From Bemisia tabaci (lineage: Eukaryota > Arthropoda > Insecta > Hemiptera > Aleyrodidae), in assembly GCF_918797505.1 (NCBI RefSeq), contig NC_092800.1, positions 33,470,263-33,534,262 on the forward strand: a DNA stretch of 64,000 bases. The letters are read 5' to 3'. The notes under the pieces are model-generated. The model did no database searches. It was not told the DNA's origin and was given only the letters and a program-made list of their open reading frames with translations. How positions within the stretch are numbered: position 1 is the stretch's first letter; each line of letters starts with the position of its first letter. The translations under genes and the position numbers were made by a program. Shown piece after piece: positions 44,330 through 55,600 of the stretch.

Positions 44330-47300
44330 ATGCCTCTGTTCCCGGTTTTGAATTCGTTGTCTTCCATGACGAGTGTCCTGTTACTCGTCTCTTGTTTAGC
44401 ACTTTCCATTGTGTACTATCTTCGAAAAAAATACTCTTATTGGGAGAGGCGGGGTGTGCCATGCTCCAAGTCGATCTCTTTTCTCTTCAGTAACACGAAA
44501 GATTTGGTCCTCCGACGTGTACCCTTAGCTTTTGTTTTCCAACGAATTTACAATGAACTCGACGGCCATAAATTTGGCGGATTTTACCAGATGACAAACC
44601 CAGCGCTCATGATTCGAGATCCAGAATTAATCCGGAGTATATTTGTGAAGAACTTCTCCTATTTTCACGACCGCAATGCCCAAAAAATCGAGAGCCTGAG
44701 CTTTTTTTCACCGAATCTACTTAATTTGACGGGACAACGGTTGGTGTTATTCATTACAGTTTTTTCTTTTTTTCCCCACGTGGAGAATCAAACTTCGGCT
44801 CACAAAGGAACCATTGTTTCTGGTTGATCGATAAATAACCTATCCATAGCCAAAAAATGCAGGCAATTGCATGGTTTCAAAATCGAGAAAGAGATAGTGG
44901 TTTTTTAATGCAATTTTAATTCATACGAAACACTGACATTTTCGGTTCAGGAAATACTTATCAAATACTTCAATTGCCCGAACCAGAGTTTGGTTCCTAC
45001 ATCCGAAAACTTCGGTTGCTTGAACCGAAGCCTCGGAGTTTCATAATCAATTTCATAATCAATTATATATCTTAAAAGAGAAAATAAGTACCCAAAACTA
45101 AACATTTTTATTTAAGCCATTGGATTAGAAATTGTTCAATTACATTAAATTTGACTAAAAACAAGAATATAATCTAGTTTTAAAAATAAACCAAAATTTC
45201 ATTATATAATTATGATTTACCTGAAAGTGATAAAAGATAATCATTTCTTTCACCTTATAAAGATCAGTCTATGGCGTAAATTTGAATTATGAGCTATTTT
45301 TTTTTCGTAGATAAGTACGAAAACCAAAATAAATTAAACTTCGAAATCATGACGAAGTTTAAACTCTATTTGTGCAGACTTTAACGCCCTTAATTTTATT
45401 TCCGAAGCCTTATTTGGACCGAGTTTAACAGAAAGGAACCAAGCCACATCAGCTATTGCCAAATTTAATCGGGCAATGCAATTTTTTACGAGAGAACGTT
45501 CGTGCGGATTCTTTTAAAATTTTTAAGGCATTTGCTTCAAACTATGGAGAATTTTCACTGTAATTTCCACGGAAATCCGCAGAACCGTTTTCATGTAAAA
45601 AATTAAATTGCTCAATTAAATTTGGCAATAGCTGATGTGGCTTGGTTCCTTTCTGTTTAATGCGGTCCATTTGATTAACAGCTGGAGGAATGTGCGATAC
45701 AAGTTGACACCGGCTTTCAGCTCGGGCAAATTGAAGGCCATGCAAGGATTGATGCAGGAATGCATCACCGAACTGGCCGATTACCTGGACAAGGCCTTGG
45801 ATGATGACTGCAAGAACCCCATGCTGAATGTACGGGAGATCATGGCCAAATTCACGACTGACGTCATCGGTGCTTGCGCCTTTGGTCTCAATTGCAACTC
45901 AATCCGGGACGAAAATTCTGAGTTTAGACGAATCGGCCGAATCTTCACCAAAACTACGCTAAGAATGCACATTCGGGTTTTGCTGAGGAGTTTATCACCA
46001 ACTCTGACAAAACTCATCGGACTGGGAGAATCCAATCCAGAAGTAATGTGCCTTCTATTATACTGCCTTGATAAGGAGGAACACCGTATGAGCCTTCAGA
46101 CGTTGCCATATTTTCTTCAACAAAAACATAATTTATGTAGAAAAATTTTGAATAATTTTCCTCAATTTTTCAGACCCTTTTGTTCGAAAATGTGTCTAAA
46201 ATGTCTGAAAATTTCAAAGAGAAATACGCATGATTTTCTTCAAAAATACATGTTTTATCCGAGGCTATTTGGACTACATTTTGCAATTTGGAATCATAAA
46301 TTATAGCCCGGTTTAAAAACAACGCATGTGAAATTTGTTTCCCTATGCACATACGTGTTTTTTTCAAATGAGCCAGAATTTATAGTTCCAAATTGCAAAA
46401 TGCAGTCCATTTGACAACTCTCGAGTGTTCATACGGCGGTCTTCCTTAGCACGGCAGTATGTTATGCCTCATTTTTGCATTGTATGCAATTATTAAACCA
46501 GACAAAGGAGCTCTCGAGACAGGAAAAAATAATAAAATAAGTTGAGATGATGGAGCCACAAAAAATAGTGGACAAAGTTCAACGCTAAATAAATTATGCA
46601 ACTTTACACTGCGACAGAAGATCGTTTTGACGCCAGTTTAGCATAGAAAATAAATGCAAGAAGCAAGATGGTGGATCTACTGTCGCAGTCAAAAAGTGCA
46701 GGGACTTATTGGGCATGGACTTGAGGTATGCGTCGTTTTGAGAAACAAGCGTACAAAAAGTTACCGTTTGAGAGTATTTTAGGATAGATCGTTTTGATAA
46801 AAACAAAAATGAGTTTTGTGGGCGTTTTTCTAGATTTAGAAAGAATCGATTTTGAACGCATATAAAATCAGTAGAAGCATTTTGACGAACACGTTCCTTG
46901 AATGTTCCGCAAACCCAATGCCTGCATGGCTTCTGCCAAATTTGTTCAGGGTGCAAGAGAGAAGATTTAATAGAAATTGCATCACTAAGACTGGGTGTCG
47001 TTTGACATTTGATCAGAGTTAATGTTCGACTAAGGTTAATTAGAGAATTCTCTCTAGCCTATTTGTGAGGGGAAATCCTGTTTAGCGAAAATCGTCAATT
47101 AACGATGGATCTTAATTTTTGTGTGTTTTTGAATTTTTATTATTATTTTAGGTTATGAAATTTTTCTGGACGGCCCTTAAGGACGCTGTCAGGCATAGAG
47201 AATCAAATACGTACAAGAGGAGTGATTTCTTGCAAGTTCTGATCGATATTCAAGCAGAAGAGATTAAACAAAAGCAAAACATCAACGATCAGGATACAGT

Positions 47301-49893
47301 TACAAATGAAATTCAAAATGGATTTGTTGAAACACAGAAAGGTACATAAATTGTCAAATTTTAGTTTAGCTGTATTTTTAGCTCGTGTTTTCTTATTTTA
47401 CTATTAAATCGATGTTTATTTATTTTTGTAAATGCTCCTTTTCATCTCAAGTCAATTGAAATGGAGATCGACGTGCCTACTTTCAGAGACATTTGAAATT
47501 CTGATGCGTCTGTAAAAGCTAAAGGGTTTAAAAATTTGGTCGATTTTCAAAATTAATTAGAACAGCGAGTAACTGTTTGACTTATTGAGTTACATATTTC
47601 TATCGCCAAAATTCTTACACAGGTGAAACCGTTAAGATTAAATTAAAAACTATTTACAATGAGAGTCAAAATATATTACTAGTTTGAAGACCTTGCCATG
47701 AAACCTCGAAAAAAATTAAGTTTTTTGCTTTGTTCATCTTTCCAGACATCCTATTTACTGACAGTGTTGTAGTCTCGAATGCATTTACCTTCTTTATTGC
47801 TGGGTATGAGACAATAGCCATTACACTCAGTCACTGTCTGTACGAGCTTGCTTTACACCCAGATATTTTCATGAAACTGAGAGACGAGGTGGAATCTGTG
47901 AAACAAGGACGGAGTAAAAATTTGGACTACGACGCCCTGAAAGAGCTCGTTTACATGGATGCTGTTATTTCAGGTGGGTACCAGAATATTCAAAAATCTT
48001 TGCTGAAGGTTTACATTTTAATCCATAGAGGTTAGGTATCTCTATTTTCTCCGAGAAATACAAATTTCTCTGCAACAAACATGGCGATAAGCATCACTGA
48101 ATTCCTCTCTTCATACCAAAATGATATTTTGCAAAACTCATCAACCTTTGTGCCAAGAGAGTGAACAAAGAATACCACCACAGCACCATTTATGATTGAA
48201 GGGTTTGGAGGACAAGGCGCATAAGTTCATTTTTTGAAAAAATTGAGATATTCATGATTTCAAGTAAAACTAGTCTTCATGCATATCGACGGTGTAAGTC
48301 GGCAATCACATAACTCGTATCGTTTGCGGTGTCTGAAAATCTCTGCCTCTATGTTATTTTTTTAAAGGAGAACAAATTGACATCATTCCTTGAAGTTTTT
48401 GCAGAATTTTCTTCGCACCGAGAAGAAAAATCACGACAGTTTTAAAGAGTTGCCGTTGAGTAGTTTCCCGTTTAAAAAATGAAGTATGACAGGAAGTCTG
48501 CGACGTCGCAAACCGAGTTATGTGATTGCCGACTTATACCGTCGATATTCTGTTGAAAATTAGCAGCCAAATTCCAATTTTGAGGCATAAAAAGTCAGTT
48601 TGAACTTTTACGTCGCCTTAAGGACCCATGTAATTCCAAAAACACAGCCTTAAACACAGCAGCTTTTTAACAGCGAAACCTGCACTTATGCGCCTTGTCC
48701 TCCAAGCCCCTCAATTGGCTTAACTATAAAGGCTACATGACGCTCCTCGCTCGTCAAATGGTGGACCTCTTAATGGCGCATGATTTTTGTGCTACTTTAT
48801 TTACGTAAAGTTTACTCAATTGCGTGTGTCAACCGTGTTCAACAGACTGTTAAACGTACCTGCATTCTCAGTCATAATTTTCCTTTTTTTTCTCATTTTT
48901 AGAGACTCTGAGAAAATACCCAGTTGCTTCTGTTCTGGCAAGACGTTGCACTGAGACGACCCAACTACCGAACACCTCAGTCGTTGTTGAAGAAGGGGTC
49001 AACTTATTTGTTTCGATTTACGCTCTTCATCATGATCCAAAATACTTTCCGGAACCAGAGAAATTCAAACCAGAGAGGTTTATCGGAGAAAACAAGGATA
49101 ACATCGTACCCGGCTCTTACTTACCGTTTGGTGATGGACCCCGGATATGCATCGGTAAGTTTTAAAATTTTAAGGCTTGGTTTTTTCTTAAATTTGCAAT
49201 ATTTTATTAGAAAATACGATGAGTCAACTCCAAAAGTGCAGATTAATAATACCGCGGACTAAATTCAAAAAAATAAATTGTGTTATTCACTTTGGATGTA
49301 CTTTTAAAGTTATTTTGGAACAATTCCCTATTAAATTTTATTCATTAAAGCCGGACGCACTACTGCGTATATATAATGTAACTGTTCGAGATTTTCGAAA
49401 GTGTTTCTTAAAACCTAGAAATTATCGAGTCATAGATTGACTACCTTCACGTTCTAGAAAGTACAATAAATCCACTGTAAATTGTTTGCTCGGAATTATT
49501 CGATTTATCGAAGCTACAATAACTTCAATGCTGAAGGCTTAGATGCATTAAATCTCTCTTTTCACCTTTTCTTTTTTCTTTCTTTATGTTTTGAGAAAAA
49601 CATACAGATTTTATATGCTTCCCTCTTTTTTACCGTACCCACGTGCAGCCAAAGCAGCTATAGCACCGCTAAGAAGGTAAATATATCTTATCGCTACTAC
49701 CTGTCACTTTATTCACTTTTCAGGTATGCGATTCGCTATGTACGAGATGAAATCAGTCCTATCATACATAGTCAGCAACTACACGATTCACACATGCGAG
49801 AAAACATCAATACCCTTGAAATACGATCCTAAACCTGGATTGCACACTCCCTGTGATGTTTGGGTCAGATTTCAGAAACGCGCAAAGTCATGA
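44330..49893 (+). CDS. P450-D: cytochrome P450, CYP6-like, complete
   Basis: Six coding exons: 44330-44739, 45682-46042, 47152-47341, 47746-47973, 48903-49154 and 49724-49893; total 1611 nt, 536 aa plus stop TGA. Closest relative in the window is P450-C, with equal lengths for exons 1, 4, 5 and 6. It has an N-terminal anchor (about residues 13-31), the YWERRGVP hinge, C-helix WRNVR, I-helix AGYETI at 339-344, K-helix ETLR at 397-400, FKPERF and the heme loop PFGDGPRICIG at 471-481 with Cys479. The exon 1 donor is CG|GTTGGT and the exon 2 acceptor AG|C, so the junction Arg is CGC rather than the AGG of B and C. Exon 2 is closely flanked by a foldback (ends 45670) and a MITE (starts 46064). Probably an active ER monooxygenase; substrate not inferable. 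Confidence 0.95.
45415..45670. mobile_element. Foldback ending 11 bp before exon 2 of P450-D
   Basis: Left TGGACCGAGTTTAACAGAAA pairs with right TTCTGTTTAATGCGGTCCA; next inside, GAACCAAGCCACATCAGCTA pairs with its inverse. Homologous to 3148-3405. Its right arm supplies the pyrimidine-rich stretch TTCCTTTCTGTTT just upstream of the exon 2 acceptor at 45680-45681. Confidence 0.85.
46064..46456. mobile_element. CTGCCGTGCTAAGG-family MITE, copy 4, with nested MITE
   Basis: Starts ACTGCCTTGATAAGGAGGAA region and ends TCTTCCTTAGCACGGCAG, TA-flanked. A TTGGACTGCATTTTGCAA MITE (46267-46413) is inserted in it. The element begins 21 bp after exon 2 of P450-D. Confidence 0.85.
46267..46413. mobile_element. 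TTGGACTGCATTTTGCAA MITE, copy 2, nested
   Basis: TTGGACTACATTTTGCAATT on the left pairs with AATTGCAAAATGCAGTCCA on the right; interior shared with 41693-41846. Confidence 0.83.
48196..48714. mobile_element. GAGGGGCTTGAAGG-family MITE with nested MITE, in P450-D intron 4
   Basis: Outer ends TTGAAGGGTTTGGAGGACAA and TTGTCCTCCAAGCCCCTCAA. The GACGGTGAAAC-family element 48287-48544 interrupts it, with ATAT duplicated (48283-48286, 48545-48548). The outer sequence around 4375 shows the empty site GCATATTCTG. Confidence 0.9.
48287..48544. mobile_element. GACGGTGAAAC-family MITE, copy 4, nested
   Basis: Starts CGACGGTGTAAGTCGGCAAT and ends ATTGCCGACTTATACCGTCG. Internal TTTTTTTAAAGGAGAACAAA, shared with the other copies. 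Non-coding. Confidence 0.9.
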
Positions 49894-51420
49894 AATTTAA
49901 CAGCTTTTAAAGTTAAGCATTATTTCTATATTTTTCATGTTGCATTTAGTTTTACGTTGATTTTTTTTTCGAATGACGGCATGTTTAGTCTGATATTTCT
50001 TTTTTTTTCGATAAACAGAAAAGTTACCAACTAAGTTGTTACGAAACCGTTTCTTAAATAATCCGTAGCTAACAAAGCAAAACTAAGCGAATAGTCTAGT
50101 CTCTGAAATTGGAGTCAGTTTATGCCCAGTTATTTATACCACTTAGCTTATACATTCGTTATAAGTTCCATTCGTTGATGCGGTATCAATATTTCCGTCT
50201 TTATTGCGTTTTATTTGCTCACATTGCAACTGTTTTTACCGCATACAATTTTACTGTAACTTTATGGATTCAAGCAATACAAAGACCATTTTTCAAAGTT
50301 CTTTACTACAATCTCTTGGTTTCATTATTATGTGCTTATAATTTATTTCTTTTTATCAGTCAATGGATCTGTTGCACACAACAGATACAGATAAACATAT
50401 AGAAAGCAAAGAGGAAAAATTGCATTTGCAGCCTTGAGAATCATAAAATGTCAGCGCTTTTTTACGATTACTATGTTTTATTAATGAAAAGCGACCGTCT
50501 TATGATTACACGTAGACTTTTTAAACAGCAATGATGACGATAACTGATTCGCTATTAACCCGCCAATTAGGATTAAGTTGCGTTAGTACCCTCTATCGTT
50601 CAAACTCAGGCGCGTATGAGAAGTTGTCTCTTTCTTTTTTGAAGGCGCTTTTCACACATGAGGTTTTCGATGTCGCTCAGATGGCTACCTGGAAATGAGT
50701 TAAACTCTTGATGTAGGAGGAAATAATTGCAATATACATGATATAATGAGACGGTAAACATATTATTAACAAATTTAATTGAAAATGTATTTTTCTGCTT
50801 ACTTTTTGAAACTTGTGTAAATTATCGAATAAGATAACCTCGTAAAAAGATCCTCTTATACGTTTATTAAGCGTTATATTTATACTGGATACTGTGTACT
50901 CATTTTAGCTTTTACAATTTTACAAGTTCAATCAAGTTCCAATATGCAAAAAGGCAAAATTTAAAAAAAAGGTGAAAAGTTTAAATTTACATATGTTTAA
51001 TGCTAGTATCTGGGAAAACAGCTGTTTTTTATACTTTCTCGCTCCCCTTGTTTCAGTTGTTGTCTCTCTCCTTCAGAATACTTTGCCAAGCACAATGGTG
51101 CAGTTCAAAGTTAAGGTTCCAGCAGAGGAATAGGAACACATTGAGTGAATTTTTGGAAATATCGAGGTTTTGATTATTTCAAGAGAGAATGAGTACTCCT
51201 ATGTAGAAATGAAGGAATGAGAATCAAAAACCGCTTCATTGTATTAAAGAAAAATGATAAGTTTCATAAGACAACCTATTTTTTTGTTTATTAATGGATG
51301 TTTGCAAGCGCCCCGTTGCAATACGCCATGAGATTCTATGTCACGATAAACTGGAAAATTCGCAGAACCGTTCAAAATAAGCTATTGCTGATTTCTTCTA
51401 AAAAATCAAACATGAGCGGG
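49894..51420. other. 3' flank of P450-D, nothing recognised
   Basis: AT-rich. The P450-D 3' UTR should lie in its first few hundred bases; no unambiguous polyadenylation signal can be singled out. Confidence 0.55.
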
Positions 51421-52606
51421 AATAGGCCACTGGACAAGGTACGAAGTTAAGCATTCTAATACATGTTTCTTAACCAAATTTTACGTAGGGCAAGATTCGT
51501 GCAATAAAATTACTGAAATTGATTCCTAATCAAGATATCTAATGTTTCTTAACGCGTGATTTCAAGCCTTCCTCTCATGCAAACACAATGGTCTACGTAT
51601 GTCAGATTGCGAACAGTGGCGTGGCGTGCTTTGCGATAAATCGATTGATCTACCATTTAAACCTATAGAAAAGAATCGATAATCAGGGTGTTCGCAGCGA
51701 ACACCTTTATAATCGATCATTTACTACAGCTTCAAATGGGGAAATATCGATAGATCGCAAAGCACGCCACGCCACTGATCGCGAAGTAATAACGTTACCG
51801 CGCGGTAAGGCAGTCTCTGCGGTGTGAAAATATGGCAACCTCAATATTGACGCTTTGGCTCAGCTATAGCAAATTGTTTACACTTTGAACCATAATTGGT
51901 GGAAAATGAACAGTGCTTGATCGAGAAGCCTGCCCAAAACCATTATAGTGCGCGATTTGCGACTCACCTAGAGTATTGTGTTTCTTGTGATCGGGCAATT
52001 CAAATTATCCGTAACCAATGTAAAATTAAAACGGTAATATCTTAGTTAGGAGTTGATTTTAGTAAATTTCGATGCAAGAATCGTATTCTACGTGAAATTC
52101 TAATGAAGAAGCATATACCAGAATGCTTAAATTCGTACTTGTTTAATGGTCCATTTCAATCTAAAAAAACGAAGATAGAGAACTCTCATAACTTTACTCG
52201 GAAAAAATATTTTATCGGGAGAAACGAGGCAACGTTGGAGTGTTCATACGGCGTCGAGACACAATATGGGCTCTTTAAGCCCCACTATTCGATGGCGCGA
52301 TTATTCTAACGCAAGTTCGAATGATCGAGCCAAACACAGCGCGACCGACACTTGACGTATATTAGCGCCTGCAAGACTGGAGGAATACTTCTCGCATTGC
52401 GCCAAACAGGCCGGTCGGCGTGACATTTATTAGCGCCTACAAGACTGCATGAATACTTCTCGCATTGCGCCAAAAGCAGTGCAGTCGGTCAGTTGGCGTG
52501 AAACGCATATTAGCGCTTACAAGACTGTAGACGTGAAGTGTTACTTAAGTGAATGCACAAGCTTAAGAAACATGTATCAGAATTCGTACCTGGTCTAGCG
52601 GACCAT
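51421..52606. mobile_element. GGACCACTAGACAAGG-family compound element
   Basis: Ends GGCCACTGGACAAGGTACGA and ACCTGGTCTAGCGGACCA are inverted, with GAATTCGT/ACATGTTTCTTAA inside. It contains the hAT-type MITE 51614-51777 and GCGCCTACAAG units at 52355-52530. Its right 530 bp equal the reverse complement of 17960-18507. Confidence 0.82.
51614..51777. mobile_element. hAT-type foldback MITE, nested copy
   Basis: Starts CAGTGGCGTGGCGTGCTTTG and ends with its near-perfect inverse. Flanks ATTGCGAA and ATCGCGAA match at 7 of 8 positions. Confidence 0.9.
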
Positions 52607-55600
52607 CAGCAGTTTCGAAACCGGATCTTCAACTGAAATCAGTAAAAATCCAACTGATATCAGCAGAATATTTTACGTATCCCTACTCGTCTATTTCAGT
52701 GACACCCCTCCCCTCCGGCTCCCCTTTTCACGAGAGCCAGTTTCGAAATCAAGTTTTCTCGTTAGATACGACCGAAAAGGTTTGGTTATTTGGACCAGAG
52801 TTCGGTGCACTATCGCGGCCACATTATACGGTTCGTGTACACGTACTCTTGGTTTTGGTAATAGTATCCTCAAACCATTCATCCAAGCTCTTCTTACACT
52901 TAGTTTCATGCTACAGAACTATTTTTACAGTTTAGTTCGGTTTAAAAGTTTGGTCATATGAAGCAAAGCACGGTTATATGAATTGAGAAGTACCGTTACA
53001 AGCACCAAATAGCGTGGCCAATCATTCATGTGATGAATTTTTTTCCACGTATATATCCGTGACATAAAAACACGAAGGGAACCCGAGACGTTTCGACTCA
53101 AACTGAGCCCCCCCCCCCCATTTTCCCAAACTTTTCCCCTTCAGGTTTTTCATGATACCATGTCACGGACTGCCTCTTGAAAATTTGTACTTATACCAAT
53201 GGCTCGATGTGAAACTATGGTTCATAACACGTTACAGCGCATGGTCTTCTGCCTACAAATACTGGATTTATTTTTAACTTCCATTCTTCGAATGAGTTCT
53301 GACTTTTAAATTTTCTCGCCGAACTAGGTGGGCCAAGCCATCAGGGGCCATACGTAAATTCTCGACCGTGTAATTATGATCACCTGCGTGCGTATTGAGC
53401 CTATTGAAAATCACGGATAATTGGCGCTAGGATTGTAACCGCGGTGGTCACTTGAGCAGTGATTAATTTTAATGAGCTGAGAAGATAAATTCCCGGGGCA
53501 GTGAACTCGCTTTACGCGCTACTTCTGTTTCCTTCGATGTGCGCGTCAGAGCCTTCCGCAGTGTTTCTCGTTGTGTCTGAAAATGCCCCTTATCTTGGAA
53601 AATCCATCTGGAGATCACCACTAAATGACGAGTAGGCTATTCAGAATTCGCCAACTCACGTTAGTGGAACTTCTACTTATATGAGTAGAAATCTACTCAT
53701 ATCACTAGATTTTCTACTCAAAAGAGTAAAAAGGTCAACTCATATGGATTTATTTTTTTCATTTTTCAAGGTGTGTTTCTAACCAGGAGACACGACATAG
53801 TACCTACGTAAATTGAAAAATAAAACATTTTGTTCGCTTATTTCTTTGATGCGGGACTGGTTCTGAGATATCGGAACGGTAATTCACGCTGAACTCATGT
53901 GAGTTGGAATTTTAGTCATAGAGTTGGAAAACTGATAGGAAATTCTGCTCTTGAGTTAAATTAATTCATATAAGTTGAAATTCTAATCATATGAGTTGGA
54001 ATTCTATTCATGTGCACTTTGATTTTCTACTCATTATTCTCACCACTTTTAGCGGCACGTAGACAAAATGTAAATTCGCAGACCCGTTGGCTACATCTCT
54101 ACATAGCGTATACTTGTTATACAGCTCTGATAGGCCCAATAAGTACCTATGGCCAAAGAGTTAATGAATTGGATTAGGAATTCTAATCTAATTTGCAAAA
54201 CATTTCCTAGCAAAGTGCTCACCCCAACATTCATTGGTCAGCATAAAGGGAATTTTATATTTCATAATGTTCAAATTTATGGTTATAATACTCTTTTTTG
54301 GAACGAAATAAAAGGGCCCAAGAACATATTTTCCATTCCTCTAAAATGTTTGACTAAATTCAGTTTTTGTTGTTTTTCTGGGTTTTCCTCTCTATCCCAT
54401 GTAGAGTTGGGGCAATTTTTGAGGCACGTGACTCAATTAATGAACGGCAGTCTTTCACACTAGATGATTTCTTTAAAAAGCCTAATTTTCTGGTCTGTAA
54501 AAAATTTCAAAAATCGGAAATCTTTGTAAATTTGCAGACGTCTAGAATTCAACTTTGCTTTTATACAGTCATCGGATTGAGATCATAAGTGACCATGCAC
54601 ACATAGAAAAATGGACATAATCCGGAAAAAGCCCTCAAAATCGATAAACTGGAACCTCTAAGCCTAAAATAATAGGACTGCAAACTTTCAAAAACATCAA
54701 ATCAAACCGGACCTTTGGCGGTTTGATATTCGTTGAGGAAAATCATCAGTTTTCCTGGAATTGCCGGATTATAATGCATAACTCCTGGCCTACTTTCGGC
54801 TTAAAAAAATTGAACAGCTCCCAACTTTTTTTCAAACTGCAGGATTAATCCTGTCACCAGAACGGTTAATCCCGAGCTTACTCGCTTATGACCAGGTCAT
54901 TCAGACCGACGCCATGCACTCGCCTTGAGAACAATTTAATCGGATGTAAAAGAGGCTTAACTACAGAACAATGAGAGGGGGAATCCATGACCAATCTGGG
55001 AAGAACGGCAGCCACCATGATGAAAAGCACGGAGACAGGAGAACGCAGGAGGCATGGAATTGAAACGGGTAGGACAGCACAGCGCTACCCTCCCGAGTGA
55101 AAACCTCATAACTCAAGTGAAAACCGTATGTAGATACGCGCTTTTTGCTAAGCTTGAGCGGGGGAGGGTGGTGGCAGGGTGAGAGTCGTCGGTGGTGGGG
55201 GAAATCTGACCCAGAAACTTCCACGACACTCTTTTCCAGCCGAGCTTTTGCATTACGTCACTGATGAAAAGGCGCACCGGCTCTTCGAAATAACCCTTGT
55301 TCAGCATATAATTTTATGCCGTTCAGGGCTTACACGGGGATGAAGTTATGTCTATAGTCGAGTGAGGCGACGATTTGTGGGCAAGGCTTTATCTCATCCT
55401 CATTTTTCTCCGTTTTCATGGCCTGTAAAGTGTTTCGTGCCATGTTTAGCTCTTCATTTTATATCCCTCTTAGGGAGTATTATTTGATCTTTGTTGTATG
55501 CAAGCGTGCGTTGGTGCCGCCTCGAAGAATTTGCGGCGGCGGAAGGGATTTTGTATCGTATTGACCCTGTTTCAGACGAAACGTGAGCACAAGAATCTCA

